Under the pieces are notes generated by a model that had not been told where the DNA came from, did no database searches, and saw only the letters and a list, made by a program, of their open reading frames with translations. Position numbers and translations under genes: made by a program. A stretch of DNA of 64,000 nt from Herbaspirillum sp. meg3 (GTDB lineage Bacteria; Pseudomonadota; Gammaproteobacteria; Burkholderiales; Burkholderiaceae_D), in assembly GCF_002257565.1 (NCBI RefSeq), contig NZ_CP022736.1, positions 1,364,001 through 1,428,000 on the forward strand, in the 5' to 3' direction. This document shows, piece after piece, positions 8,546-16,648 of the stretch (the stretch's first letter is position 1; every line of letters begins with the position of its first letter).

Positions 8546-9358
8546 ATGTCAAGCAGACCATCTCCCGAACAACGACGCGAATTAGGTAGTTTTCTCAGTA
8601 GCCGACGTGCGCGCCTTCAGCCGGATGAATACGGTTTGCCCAAGGGCCCGCGCCGCACGCCGGGTTTGCGCCGGGAAGAGGTGGCGGTGCTCGCCGGCGT
8701 CAGTGTCAGCTGGTACACCTGGCTGGAACAGGGGCGGGAGATCCAGCCATCTTCGGATGCGTTGCGAAGAATTTCAAAAGTTCTCAAGCTCGATCAGATT
8801 GAGTCAGCCCACTTGTTCGCGTTGTCGTCCCGTGAAGCGCCCGCCGTAGCGACGGGGGGCCGCCTGAGCGACGGGCTGGAGTTGCTGGTGCGCGCCATTC
8901 ACGTGCCTGCCTATGTGCGCAACACCCGCCTGGACATCCTCGCCTGGAACGACCCGATCGCCGACCTGTTCGTGGACTACGGTTTGCTGCAGCCCCATGA
9001 GCGCAATACCTTGCGCCTGCTCTTTCTGTACCCGCCTTATCGCACTCAAATCCTTGATTGGGAGCAAATGACGCGCGGCATGATCTCGGCGTTTCGCGCT
9101 GCACGCGCCCAGGCGCAGGACAAGGCGCCATTTGACAGCCTGATCACCGAGCTGACCGAGTTAAGTCCCGAGTTCCGCGCATGGTGGCCGGACACCAACG
9201 TCAAAGGTTTCGATGAGGGCGCCAAGCGGATGCGCCTTCCTTCCGGAGAGATTACCGCCTTTACCTATGTGGCCTTGACGCCGGTCGGGCGGCCGGACTT
9301 GTCGCTGGTCACCTATATACCTACGCCGCCTGCGTCTGCCAGTGAGTGCGACTCATAG
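8546..9358 (+). CDS. XRE-family regulator with MmyB-like ligand domain
   Basis: DNA-binding regulator of 270 aa. The N-terminal XRE helix-turn-helix is typical of the MmyB group: RRARLQPDEYGLP, then TPGLRREEVAVLAGVSVSWYT and LEQGREIQPS (residues about 20-75). The C-terminal domain (about 100-265) has the MmyB signature NTRLDILAWNDPIADLF, thought to bind a hydrophobic ligand. I start at ATG 8546 rather than TTG 8531. It precedes the aldehyde dehydrogenase gene by 94 bp, and the last codons lie inside a duplicated segment also found upstream of the DJ-1 gene, so it is the natural candidate to control both. Confidence 0.86.
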   Translation: MSSRPSPEQRRELGSFLSSRRARLQPDEYGLPKGPRRTPGLRREEVAVLAGVSVSWYTWLEQGREIQPSSDALRRISKVLKLDQIESAHLFALSSREAPAVATGGRLSDGLELLVRAIHVPAYVRNTRLDILAWNDPIADLFVDYGLLQPHERNTLRLLFLYPPYRTQILDWEQMTRGMISAFRAARAQAQDKAPFDSLITELTELSPEFRAWWPDTNVKGFDEGAKRMRLPSGEITAFTYVALTPVGRPDLSLVTYIPTPPASASECDS

Positions 9359-9430
9359 GATAACAAGACGCCTTCTTGAGATTGTCGCGATTGCCTAAAG
9401 TGACGTCAGAGCAGTTCTTGAACACTGCTC
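9341..9430 (+). promoter_or_regulatory. Duplicated promoter/operator, copy A
   Basis: These 90 bp match 11831-11920 without gaps at 74 of 90 positions by hand alignment. Best-kept blocks are ACTCATAGGATAACAAGA and TAAAGTGACGTCAGAGCAGTT. An inverted repeat GAGCAGT-N8-ACTGCTC (9409-9430) is preserved in the other copy. It covers the stop codon of the XRE gene and the leader of the aldehyde dehydrogenase gene. Confidence 0.75.
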
Positions 9431-9452
9431 CTTCATCTCACGGAGGCAAACC

Positions 9453-10856
9453 ATGTCGCAACTCAATATCAATTCTGCAGCCAACGCAGTTTCCCGCAAT
9501 CCTGCTACCGGCGAACTGATCGCCACTTACGCTTTCCAGACACCTGCCGAGGTGGAGCGCCTGCTCGAAGACAACGCGGCAGCCTTCAGCATGTGGCGTG
9601 CTACGCCGATGGCAGAGCGCGTAGCGACCTACCGTCGTCTCGCACAGGCTTTGCGCAAAAATTCCGAAGACCTGGCCGCGATCATCACTGCGGAGATGGG
9701 CAAGACCATCGCCGCCGCGCGCGCAGAAGTCGAAAAATGCGCCTCCACCATCGATTGGATCGCTGAAAACGGGCCGGCTATCCTTGCCGACGAGCCGGTC
9801 GCGGTCGATGGCAACGACCAGGTGCACGTGTCGTATCTCCCGATCGGCAGCATCCTGGCCGTCATGCCATGGAACTTCCCTTTATGGCAGGTGGTACGCG
9901 CTGCCGGCCCGGTCATGTTGTCCGGTAACGGCTTCATCCTCAAGCATGCCCCCAATGTGATGGGATCTGCCTATGCCTTGCAACGCATGGTTGAAGTCGC
10001 CGGTTTTCCCCCAGGCTTGTTTGCCAACCTGAATGCCGACAATGACACCGTGGCGCACGTGATCGAAGATCCGCGTGTCGCTGCAGTCACGCTCACCGGC
10101 AGTATGCGTGCCGGCGCTGCAGTTGCTGCGCTGGCCGGCAAGGCGCTCAAGAAGAGTTTGCTGGAACTTGGCGGCGCCGACGCCTTCATCGTGCTGGCTG
10201 ACGCCAACATTGATCTGGCCGTGAAAGCGGCAATTGAGGCGCGCTTCCAGAACGCCGGTCAAGTCTGTCTCGCCGCCAAGCGCTTCATCCTTGAAAAAAC
10301 TGTTGCCGCCGAATTTACCCGCAAGTTCGTCGCCGCGGCCAGTCAATTGAAGGCAGGCGATCCGCTTGATCCATCGAGCACGATGGGGCCGATGGCACGC
10401 AATGACTTGCGCGACGAACTGCACAACCAGGTCGAACGTACGCTTGCAGCCGGGGCTACCTTGCTGTTGGGCGGACACAAGATCGATGGCCCCGGCAACT
10501 TTTATGCCCCGACGGTATTGGCCGACGTCAAGCCAGGCATGGCCGTTTTCGATGAAGAAACCTTCGGCCCGGTTGCTGCGATCACGGTCGCAGAAGACGC
10601 GGAACACGCCATCGAACTGGCCAACACCAGCGACTACGGCCTGGGCGGAAGCTTGTGGACCGGCGACGTTGCCCGCGCCCAGCGTATTGCCCGCCGTCTC
10701 GAAACCGGCGGCGTATTCATCAACGGCTTTTCTGCATCCAATCCGCGCATTCCGGTAGGCGGCGTCAAGAAAAGCGGCTATGGCCGAGAGTTGTCGCATT
10801 TCGGCTTGCGCGAGTTCACCAACGCGCAAGCGGTCTGGGCCAGGACCGTCGGCTGA
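9453..10856 (+). CDS. NAD(P)-dependent aldehyde dehydrogenase, succinate-semialdehyde dehydrogenase type
   Basis: Soluble aldehyde dehydrogenase of 467 aa, similar in length and pattern to the Sad/GabD branch. The catalytic pair is clear: general base Glu238 in LLELGGADAF and nucleophile Cys272 in NAGQVCLAAKR. The nucleotide-binding region has MPWNFPLWQ (from residue 138) and TGSMRAG. The C-terminal motif FINGFSASNPRIPVGGVKKSGYGREL is typical of semialdehyde enzymes. A good ribosome site (CGGAGG) precedes ATG 9453. The context with regulator, DJ-1 and ABM proteins suggests a role in reactive aldehyde removal; succinate semialdehyde is only one possible substrate. Confidence 0.9.
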   Translation: MSQLNINSAANAVSRNPATGELIATYAFQTPAEVERLLEDNAAAFSMWRATPMAERVATYRRLAQALRKNSEDLAAIITAEMGKTIAAARAEVEKCASTIDWIAENGPAILADEPVAVDGNDQVHVSYLPIGSILAVMPWNFPLWQVVRAAGPVMLSGNGFILKHAPNVMGSAYALQRMVEVAGFPPGLFANLNADNDTVAHVIEDPRVAAVTLTGSMRAGAAVAALAGKALKKSLLELGGADAFIVLADANIDLAVKAAIEARFQNAGQVCLAAKRFILEKTVAAEFTRKFVAAASQLKAGDPLDPSSTMGPMARNDLRDELHNQVERTLAAGATLLLGGHKIDGPGNFYAPTVLADVKPGMAVFDEETFGPVAAITVAEDAEHAIELANTSDYGLGGSLWTGDVARAQRIARRLETGGVFINGFSASNPRIPVGGVKKSGYGRELSHFGLREFTNAQAVWARTVG

Positions 10857-11022
10857 TGCAACTTGCTGCTGCAGCTTTGACAGTCACTTACATCGCTAAT
10901 AGCCAATACACGCTGCTTCTCGCCGAGAAGAATGACCGTTTGAGAGGCACGAAGAAATTTTTATTTTCCACTTTTTGTAATGAAGTAATCCCACCTTATT
11001 TTTAACTTTTTGGAGTATCAAC

Positions 11023-11781
11023 ATGAACAAAATTACCCGTATCGCTTCCGCTCTCGCCCTTGCTTTAGTCGCTACCCTCAATCATCCCGCCATGGCCGCG
11101 CCGGTAAAAAATATCGTCCTGGTTCACGGCTTTTTTGCTGACGGATCAGGTTGGCAGGGCGTGGCGAAAATTCTGACGCGTGACGGCTACAACGTCGCCG
11201 TCGTACAAGAACCGGAAACGTCGTTTGCTGAAGACGTGAAAGTCACCAGCCGCGCTGTCAATGCCTTCGACGGCAAAAGCATCCTGGTCGGTCACAGCTA
11301 TGGCGGTATGGTGATTACCGAAGCCGGCGTGAATGACAAGGTTGCAGGTCTGGTCTATGTCTCGGCGTTCCAGCCTGATGTTGGTGAGAGCTTGGCGACC
11401 CTGGTCAAGAGAACACCGCCGGTCAGCGAATCCATCAAGGCGACCGCGGACGGCTATCTTTATGTCGAGCAGGCACGCTTCCATGCCGACTTCGCCGCCG
11501 ATCTGCCCGCAGCCGACGCCAAATTCATGGCCATGTCGCAAGTGATGCCGACCGTGCAGACGGCAGGCGCTCCCGTCACGCAAGCCGCGTGGAAGACGAA
11601 ACCTAGCTGGGCAGTCATCACGACGGCAGACCGTACGGTTAATCCTGAGCTGCAACGCTTCATGGCGGCGCGTGCCGGCAGCAAGGTAATCGAGATCAAT
11701 GGCAGTCATGCAGCATTTATCGCGCATGCCGAAGCGGTGGCGAAAGTCATCGAGCAGGCCGCTGACCAGGCTGACCACTAA
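11023..11781 (+). CDS. Exported alpha/beta hydrolase
   Basis: Hydrolase of 252 aa with a clear Sec signal peptide (residues 1-25, ending HPAMAA). The fold is shown by VLVHGFFADGSGW and the nucleophile elbow VGHSYGG with Ser92; Asp in ITTADRTV and His in NGSHAAF are the likely rest of the triad. It is a paralogue of the protein at 41717-42490 with the same motif order. It has its own leader with GGAG before the ATG and lies between the aldehyde dehydrogenase and the DJ-1 gene. Substrate unknown. Confidence 0.85.
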   Translation: MNKITRIASALALALVATLNHPAMAAPVKNIVLVHGFFADGSGWQGVAKILTRDGYNVAVVQEPETSFAEDVKVTSRAVNAFDGKSILVGHSYGGMVITEAGVNDKVAGLVYVSAFQPDVGESLATLVKRTPPVSESIKATADGYLYVEQARFHADFAADLPAADAKFMAMSQVMPTVQTAGAPVTQAAWKTKPSWAVITTADRTVNPELQRFMAARAGSKVIEINGSHAAFIAHAEAVAKVIEQAADQADH

Positions 11782-11830
11782 TCCTTCACTGGTGCGATTG
11801 GCATATCAAGCCAGACTCAAGCCCCGTGCC

Positions 11831-11920
11831 AGTGATTACGACTCATAGGATAACAAGATGCCTTCCTGGCGTCGCCCTGATTGCATAAAGTGACATCAGA
11901 GCAGTTATTCAACACTGCTT
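11831..11920 (+). promoter_or_regulatory. Duplicated promoter/operator, copy B
   Basis: Second copy of the 90-bp element at 9341-9430, here upstream of the DJ-1 gene. It keeps the ACTCATAGGATAACAAGA-type block and the inverted repeat GAGCAGT-N8-ACTGCTT (11899-11920), while the spacer between arms has changed. It even keeps similarity to the last codons and stop of the XRE gene, although no such gene is present here. Confidence 0.75.
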
Positions 11921-11956
11921 TCACATTTCACCGACCCCTTATTTTTGGAGATTGCC

Positions 11957-12631
11957 ATGACCGTTAAGCACATACTTTTTGTTTTGACCAACACGCCACA
12001 GATCGGCCCGAACCAACGTCCTACAGGATATTTTTTCTCCGAAGTCGCGCATCCTTATGAAGTGTTCGATCAGGCCGGTATCGCCGTCGAGTACGCTTCT
12101 CCTTTGGGTGGCACACCGCCCGAAGACGGCTACGATGAAAAGGATCCCGTCCAGTTGGCCTTCCGCCACAGCGACGCCATCCGTCGTATGGCACGTAGCC
12201 GCAAACTGTCGGAAGTCGACGTCCTCGACTACGATGCGGTTTTCTTCCCCGGCGGACTGGGGCCGATGATGGATATCGCCGTTGACCCTGAAGTAAAACG
12301 TGTCGTTGCCCGTGCCTGGGATGCAGGCAAGATCGTCGCTGCTGTGTGCCATGGTCCCGCTGCGTTTTTGGGCGTGAGACTGGCAGACGGCACGCCGTTG
12401 ATCCAGAATCGCAAGCTGACATCCTTCTCCGATGAAGAGGAAGCCGGTTACGCGCAAGCTGACGTACCGTTTTTGTTGGAAGACGCTCTGCGCGCCGAAG
12501 GCGGCGACTATTCGGCAACGGATGTCTGGCAATCCAAGGTCGTCATCGACGGCCGTTTATTCACCGGCCAGAACCCTGCATCAGCAGGACCATTGGCGCA
12601 GGCCATCGTCAAAGAACTTCAAGGAGAATAA
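11957..12631 (+). CDS. DJ-1/PfpI family protein (Hsp31-like)
   Basis: DJ-1/PfpI superfamily protein of 224 aa. The nucleophile elbow AAVCHGPAAF gives catalytic Cys131 followed by His132, and Glu29 in FFSEVAHPY is in the position that activates this Cys. Such proteins act as glyoxalase III, deglycase or chaperone; the GPAAFL context and length fit the Hsp31/YajL-like glyoxalase group. ATG 11957 is preceded by GGAG at six bases. The stop overlaps the start of the ABM gene, so the two are coupled. The upstream copy B element suggests shared control with the aldehyde dehydrogenase. Confidence 0.88.
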   Translation: MTVKHILFVLTNTPQIGPNQRPTGYFFSEVAHPYEVFDQAGIAVEYASPLGGTPPEDGYDEKDPVQLAFRHSDAIRRMARSRKLSEVDVLDYDAVFFPGGLGPMMDIAVDPEVKRVVARAWDAGKIVAAVCHGPAAFLGVRLADGTPLIQNRKLTSFSDEEEAGYAQADVPFLLEDALRAEGGDYSATDVWQSKVVIDGRLFTGQNPASAGPLAQAIVKELQGE

Positions 12632-12936
12632 TGATGAACACAACGACACAAATCACCATCGTGGCGCGTTGGCAGCCACTGAGCGAATCTTATGATGAAG
12701 TTCTGGCGGTGATCGGCGAGCTGCGTCCGAAATCACTGGCCGAAGAAGGTTGCCTGGGCTACGAGGTTTTCCAGAGCACGGACGAGCCACGCACGATATT
12801 GTTGCTTGAGCATTACCGCGATGCCGACGCACTGGAAACACACAAGTTGTCGGCGCATTATCAGGCGCTGGTAGTAGGGCGTGTACTGCCCTTGCTGGCT
12901 GACCGAAAGGTCGAGATTCTGCAGGCGCGTCCTTGA
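12631..12936 (+). CDS. Antibiotic biosynthesis monooxygenase (ABM) domain protein
   Basis: Small dimeric alpha-beta-barrel protein of 101 aa. The family pattern is visible as ITIVARWQ at the N-terminus, GCLGYEVFQS in the middle and LLLEHYRDADALETHKLSAHY. ABM proteins range from quinol monooxygenases (YgiN) to heme oxygenases; the DJ-1 and aldehyde dehydrogenase neighbours favour a quinone or aldehyde detoxifying role. AAGGAG precedes two adjacent ATGs (12631 and 12634); either may be used. It overlaps the DJ-1 stop by one base and is followed by a terminator. Confidence 0.85.
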   Translation: MMNTTTQITIVARWQPLSESYDEVLAVIGELRPKSLAEEGCLGYEVFQSTDEPRTILLLEHYRDADALETHKLSAHYQALVVGRVLPLLADRKVEILQARP

Positions 12937-12963
12937 TGGCTGCTGTTTGACTTGACCCTGGTG

Positions 12964-12988
12964 AAAGGCCCGCGCATGCGGGCCTTTT
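12964..12988 (+). terminator. Rho-independent terminator after the DJ-1/ABM operon
   Basis: A 10-bp stem (AAAGGCCCGC with GCGGGCCTTT), loop GCAT, followed by a short T-run. It closes the operon 27 bp after the ABM stop. Confidence 0.9.
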
Positions 12989-13056
12989 GCTATGCGTCAA
13001 TACGAGACGGAGCGTATCCCTGTCGAGTCCTCCGTTATCGGGTGTGGGGTTCGTCA

Positions 13057-13096
13057 GGAAGGCAGCGCCTGTACCTGCAGGCGCCGCCTTCCTTTT
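13057..13096 (+). terminator. Long hairpin with T-run, possible end of a small RNA
   Basis: Fifteen-base arms with one mismatch (GGAAGGCAGCGCCTG and CAGGCGCCGCCTTCC), loop TACCTG, then TTTT. No coding gene ends here, since the ABM operon already has a terminator at 12964. It may end a short transcript from about 12990-13056, or be a leader hairpin of the 52-aa gene downstream. Confidence 0.55.
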
Positions 13097-13256
13097 GACC
13101 TACATGCAAAGAGGCTTTTATCTGATCGCGGCAATCTGCCGTTTGGTCAACACTGCCGATGCGCGCATACGTCCGCATAACTCGGAAAACGGGAGAGCCA
13201 AGTGAACACTACCAGTAGCGGTGCCGGCAAAAACCGGTCAATAAGGCGATAAGCCC

Positions 13257-13415
13257 ATGCACGGCCTTTTCAGCTTTGGAATTGTGATCGTGGCGGTCAT
13301 CCTGGCCTGCAGCGGATGGCTGGTGTTGATGTTTCTGCGGGCTTGGGACTATTGGGATCTCGCTGAGAATGAAGACGATATGACAGGTCAATGTACGGAA
13401 CTGCTGGAGTTGTAG
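13257..13415 (+). CDS. Small single-pass membrane protein, 52 aa
   Basis: Unrecognised short gene with one hydrophobic helix (residues about 5-27, SFGIVIVAVILACSGWLVLM) and a charged acidic tail (DLAENEDD). Support: ATG preceded by AAGG at about ten bases, a coherent membrane-protein composition, and a stop codon just before a strong terminator shared with the convergent lipoprotein gene. It could be an accessory subunit or regulator of a membrane protein, but nothing in the sequence says which. Confidence 0.5.
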   Translation: MHGLFSFGIVIVAVILACSGWLVLMFLRAWDYWDLAENEDDMTGQCTELLEL

Positions 13416-13424
13416 AGCGCGCGT

Positions 13425-13452
13425 AAAAAAGGACGCCAAGGCGTCCTTTTTA
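13425..13452. terminator. Bidirectional terminator
   Basis: AAAAAAGGACGCC-AA-GGCGTCCTTTTT: a stem flanked by A-run and T-run, which can stop both the 52-aa gene (plus strand) and the lipoprotein gene (minus strand). Confidence 0.88.
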
Positions 13453-13494
13453 TTGTTTCGATCTCTTCTCGATACAAATCACCGATGCCGGTGC

Positions 13495-13959
13495 TTACTT
13501 CGGCTCAGCCTTGACTGCTCTGCCGGTATAGCTCAGCTTGCGTAATTCCGGCTCCGCCATGGACTCGTCCATCACGATAAACGACACGCTTCCAGGCATG
13601 ATGCCCATGAGGGCGATATTGACTTCTGTACGGATGTACTTTACTTCGCCGGCAGAAAGACTGAAGTCCAGCGCGGTCGCAACGGAGGTCGAGGTCTTGG
13701 CCTGATAGGCGCCGGCGGGACGGTCGACGAAGAAGAAGCCGCGTGCTCGTGATCTGCCTACAACCTGGTTGTTGAGTTGGATTTCCGGCTGGAGGGGAGA
13801 TCCGATGAATGCCGACGAACGTAGAAAATAGATGCGGCCATAACCAGGTTTCAAGGGAGGCATGGAGACTTCCAGGTCGGCTTGTGTCGGACCGGATGCA
13901 CAACCTGTCAGGACTGCGGCCAGCATCACAATGGCCAGCAATAGGCGAATCATTTTCAT
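13495..13959 (-). CDS. Lipoprotein with DUF2846-like domain
   Basis: Secreted lipoprotein of 154 aa from ATG 13959 (the open frame extends upstream to 14100 but without signal character). The signal peptide ends in a lipobox LTGC (about residues 17-20). The mature part matches the pattern of DUF2846 proteins: GRIYFLRSS, PEIQLNNQVVG, then FFFVDRPAGAY and a beta-rich C-terminus. Function of the family is not known. Single gene with the bidirectional terminator downstream. Confidence 0.8.
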   Translation of the reverse strand: MKMIRLLLAIVMLAAVLTGCASGPTQADLEVSMPPLKPGYGRIYFLRSSAFIGSPLQPEIQLNNQVVGRSRARGFFFVDRPAGAYQAKTSTSVATALDFSLSAGEVKYIRTEVNIALMGIMPGSVSFIVMDESMAEPELRKLSYTGRAVKAEPK

Positions 13960-14421
13960 CACTGTTTTCTTTCTTGTCGTCGCTTGATTGAATTGGGACA
14001 ATGCATTGCAGTTCTCCCGATCTTGAATGCGCTGAAGCTCCCGCTCAAAAGCATTCATTGCCCGGCGTTGCAAATACACCCCACATCGTTGTCCGCTCAT
14101 GGCCTCCCCATTTTGGCCCTGCGAATGGACAACGTGTAAATATTAGCAAACAAAGCTGTCGGACCGGTGTTTCTCTTGCCAAATTAATCGCGTAAAACGT
14201 AACGAAACGACAGGCTATGCATGAGGCTTGCCAGCTTTTTAATTCGAAAATCTTATCCACATTGTCTGCATTTAACCAAGGGCTGAGCGCGGCAAAGAGC
14301 TTATGCATCCTACTAAATCCTAGTCAGGAGACCGGCGAAAAGCAGGCCCCAGGCACGCGGAAGCTATATTTCTGTAGCTATCTGCCGCGTGCACATGGCC
14401 TGATAAGACACCTGCCTGGAC
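13960..14421. other. Gene-free region (462 bp) between lipoprotein and Sel1 genes
   Basis: Contains the divergent promoters and the nested stem at 14343-14402. Weak frames here have no ribosome site or domain. Nothing else was recognised. Confidence 0.45.
14343..14402 (+). promoter_or_regulatory. Three-tier RNA-like stem upstream of the Sel1 gene
   Basis: Three nested perfect inverted repeats share one axis: CAGGCC (14343-14348) with GGCCTG (14397-14402), GCACGCGG (14353-14360) with CCGCGTGC (14385-14392), and AGCTA (14362-14366) with TAGCT (14375-14379). Internal loops are 4x4 and 1x5, and the apical loop is 8 bases. It ends 19 bases before the ATG of the Sel1-repeat gene, so a cis-acting leader is plausible. 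Confidence 0.55.
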
Positions 14422-14637
14422 ATGCAAGACAAATTGTCTGCCATTGCGACCAGGCTGCAGTTGTGGAAGGCCAAGGCCGGAGATGTGGATGCCGCCTATC
14501 AGTTGGGGTATTGGTACGAGGACGGTAACCTGGGGTTGAGCAAAGATGCAAACGAAGCGATCCGTTACTACAAACAGGCGCAGCAGCTTGGCCATCCAGA
14601 GGCTGCCGAGGCATTGAGAAAATTACAGTCGAAGTAG
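14422..14637 (+). CDS. Sel1-repeat (TPR-like) small protein
   Basis: Protein of 71 aa carrying about one and a half Sel1-like repeats: AKAGDVDAAYQLGYWYEDG, then DANEAIRYYKQAQQLGHPEAA. The repeat normally mediates protein-protein contact. No signal peptide. The ribosome site is weak (CCTGG upstream) and the start sits 19 bases after a large stem, which may control translation. It is short for this family, which usually has several repeats, so it may be a minimal adaptor or a remnant. Confidence 0.65.
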   Translation: MQDKLSAIATRLQLWKAKAGDVDAAYQLGYWYEDGNLGLSKDANEAIRYYKQAQQLGHPEAAEALRKLQSK

Positions 14638-14803
14638 GCGAGTCCGCTGACGCATTCAGTTAACTGTTTGACTGCGCCGGACGGGCAGGATGACAAGAGG
14701 CCGCTAAAGCTGCGGCCCGCTTATCTCCTCTGAATCGAAATCGCTAAAAAGGGGGGGGGCTGCAGGGCTTTAACTGAATCTGTCAAAAAAGTGCTTCTTG
14801 CTT

Positions 14804-14837
14804 CGCTGTCGTCCCGGCGAACGCCAGGACGACAGCG
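14804..14837. repeat. REP-like palindrome
   Basis: Perfect 11-bp arms (CGCTGTCGTCC and GGACGACAGCG) around CGGCGAACGCCA. The GTCGTCCCGGCGAACGCC core resembles the 'gtcattcccgcgaacgcgggaat' type of interspersed palindrome common in Proteobacteria. A run of nine G (14751-14759) lies just upstream. Confidence 0.55.
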
Positions 14838-14878
14838 ATTGCTAATGCAGGTGCACCCAATGAACGCGCTCCGACAGA

Positions 14879-15766
14879 CTATTTTTTCGCCGCCAATCGA
14901 TCCTTGTGCGCCTTCACCATCGCCCCCAGCATCTGGTCGCCGAAGCCTTCCTTTACACTTTGCTGCAAGCTTGCGGCAACATGCGGTCCGATCATGGCCG
15001 GATTGGCGATCTGCGCCGTCATGTTGTTGTAATAGCTGAGATCCTTGCTGGCATTGGCGATGCTGAACTTCATGCCGTCGGAGCGGCCTTCGAGGATGCC
15101 GCTGGCGATCATCTGGAAGATACCGCTGTTGGCGCCGCCTTTGCTGATCACTTCAAAGAACTTGCGCTGATCGACGCCGACCGCATCGCACATGGCCAGC
15201 GCTTCCGTCGTCAGCGTGGCGATGCCGATGGCGATGAAGTTGTTGAGCAGCTTCAGCTTTTGCGCGCTGGTGGTGTCACCGATATGGAAGATGTTTTCAC
15301 AGAAGGCTTCCAGCACCGGCTTCACTTTCTCGAACGTTGCCGCGTCTGCGCCGACCATGGTGTTGAGGCGGCCTTGCATGGCTTCCACCGGCGTGCGCGC
15401 CAGCGGCGCATCGACGAACTTCACGCCCTTGGCCGCCAGTTGCTCGGCTATGCGCGCGCTCGACATCGGCTCGCTGGTGGAGCAGTCGATGATGATCTGG
15501 CCGCTGCGGCAGTTTTCCAGAATACCGCCGGCGCGGAACATCAGGTCTTCCACCTGCGGTGAGCCGGTAACGCACAGGATGATGGCATCGGTGCCGGCGA
15601 CCAGATCTTGCAGGCTGCTCGCCTCGCGCGCGCCTTCGGCGACCAGCTCTTCCACCGGCTTGCGATTGCGGTTGCCCATGACGGTGACGTTGAAGCCCTT
15701 GATGACGAGGTTGTGCGCCATGCCCTGGCCCATCATGCCGACGCCTATGAATCCGATATTTTTCAT
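14879..15766 (-). CDS. Beta-hydroxyacid dehydrogenase family (3-hydroxyisobutyrate dehydrogenase-like)
   Basis: NAD(P)-dependent oxidoreductase of 295 aa. The Rossmann start GFIGVGMMGQGMAHNL holds the dinucleotide motif. The substrate motif IIIDCSTSEPMSS and the DAPLARTPVEAMQGRL region follow. The catalytic Lys is in KLLNNFIAIG (about residue 170). The C-terminal all-helical domain is complete. It may reduce tartronate semialdehyde, glyoxylate or hydroxyisobutyrate. It is followed in reverse order by a solute-binding protein gene 81 bp upstream, possibly one unit. Confidence 0.86.
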   Translation of the reverse strand: MKNIGFIGVGMMGQGMAHNLVIKGFNVTVMGNRNRKPVEELVAEGAREASSLQDLVAGTDAIILCVTGSPQVEDLMFRAGGILENCRSGQIIIDCSTSEPMSSARIAEQLAAKGVKFVDAPLARTPVEAMQGRLNTMVGADAATFEKVKPVLEAFCENIFHIGDTTSAQKLKLLNNFIAIGIATLTTEALAMCDAVGVDQRKFFEVISKGGANSGIFQMIASGILEGRSDGMKFSIANASKDLSYYNNMTAQIANPAMIGPHVAASLQQSVKEGFGDQMLGAMVKAHKDRLAAKK

Positions 15767-15847
15767 GACTGGTGAATTGCTTTCTCTAAAGTGGAAAAGG
15801 CCGGCGCAACCGGGGGCTGCGCCGACGTGAAACGAGCTGTTGTGCGC

Positions 15848-16648
15848 TTACTTTGGCATGTATTGCGAGAGATCTGCCAGCGGTGCGCCGGCGGCGGCTT
15901 CATACGATTTTGCCAGATTGCCGTTCTTCATATTGATGACGACCCAGTTGTTGATCCACGCCAGCAGCGCCGTGTCTTCCTTGCGTACGCCGATACCGTG
16001 CGGGACCACCTTGACCGCGAACTTGGTTTCGATGTTGCGGCCTGGATTCTTGCGTGCGGTTGTGGTCACCAGTTCCCTGGCGGTGCCGATGGCGTCGACC
16101 TGACCCGACAGCAGCGCGGCGGCATTGGTCGAGTCGTCGTCATAGCGCACCAGTGTCGTACCTTTGGGGACGAGTGGCGTCAGCAGCGTATCTTGCAGGT
16201 TGCCGCGTACCACGCCGACACGTTTGCCGGCCAGGTCGGCGAGACTCTTGATCTGCATCGAGTGCTCGGCGCCGACTACCGATTCTGACGCGCTGTAGGG
16301 CACGCTGAAGTTGATCACCTTGGCTCGCTCCGGCGTGATGCTGAAGGATGCGATCACGATGTCGGCCTTGTTGGTCAGCAGGAAAGGCACGCGGTTGGGG
16401 CCGGTGACCTGGATGATTTCCATCTCGACGCCGAGGTCCTTGGCCAGCATTTTGGCGGCGCTGACGTCGGAACCGTAAGGTTGCAGCTTGTCGTCGGTCA
16501 TGCCAAAGGGAGGCGAGCCGAGATCGATGGCGATGACGATTTTCTTACGCTGGCGAATGTCGGCGAGCGTGTCGGCACTGACCGACTGGACAAGACAGAC
16601 CAGGCCGAGGAAGGCGGCGGCCACGTATTTGATGTTGACGAGTTTCAT
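15848..16648 (-). CDS. ABC transporter substrate-binding protein, family 3
   Basis: Periplasmic solute-binding protein of 266 aa with a Sec signal peptide (residues 1-25, cut after SVSA). The family 3 pattern is clear: IRQRKKIVIAIDLGSPPFG, then DIVIASFSITPERAKVINFSVPY, and the LADLAGKRVGVVRGN hinge. Such proteins feed polar amino acids or related small molecules to an ABC permease. No permease or ATPase gene is adjacent, so it is an orphan here. AGGAG lies at the start. It shares direction with the downstream dehydrogenase. Confidence 0.87.
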   Translation of the reverse strand: MKLVNIKYVAAAFLGLVCLVQSVSADTLADIRQRKKIVIAIDLGSPPFGMTDDKLQPYGSDVSAAKMLAKDLGVEMEIIQVTGPNRVPFLLTNKADIVIASFSITPERAKVINFSVPYSASESVVGAEHSMQIKSLADLAGKRVGVVRGNLQDTLLTPLVPKGTTLVRYDDDSTNAAALLSGQVDAIGTARELVTTTARKNPGRNIETKFAVKVVPHGIGVRKEDTALLAWINNWVVINMKNGNLAKSYEAAAGAPLADLSQYMPK

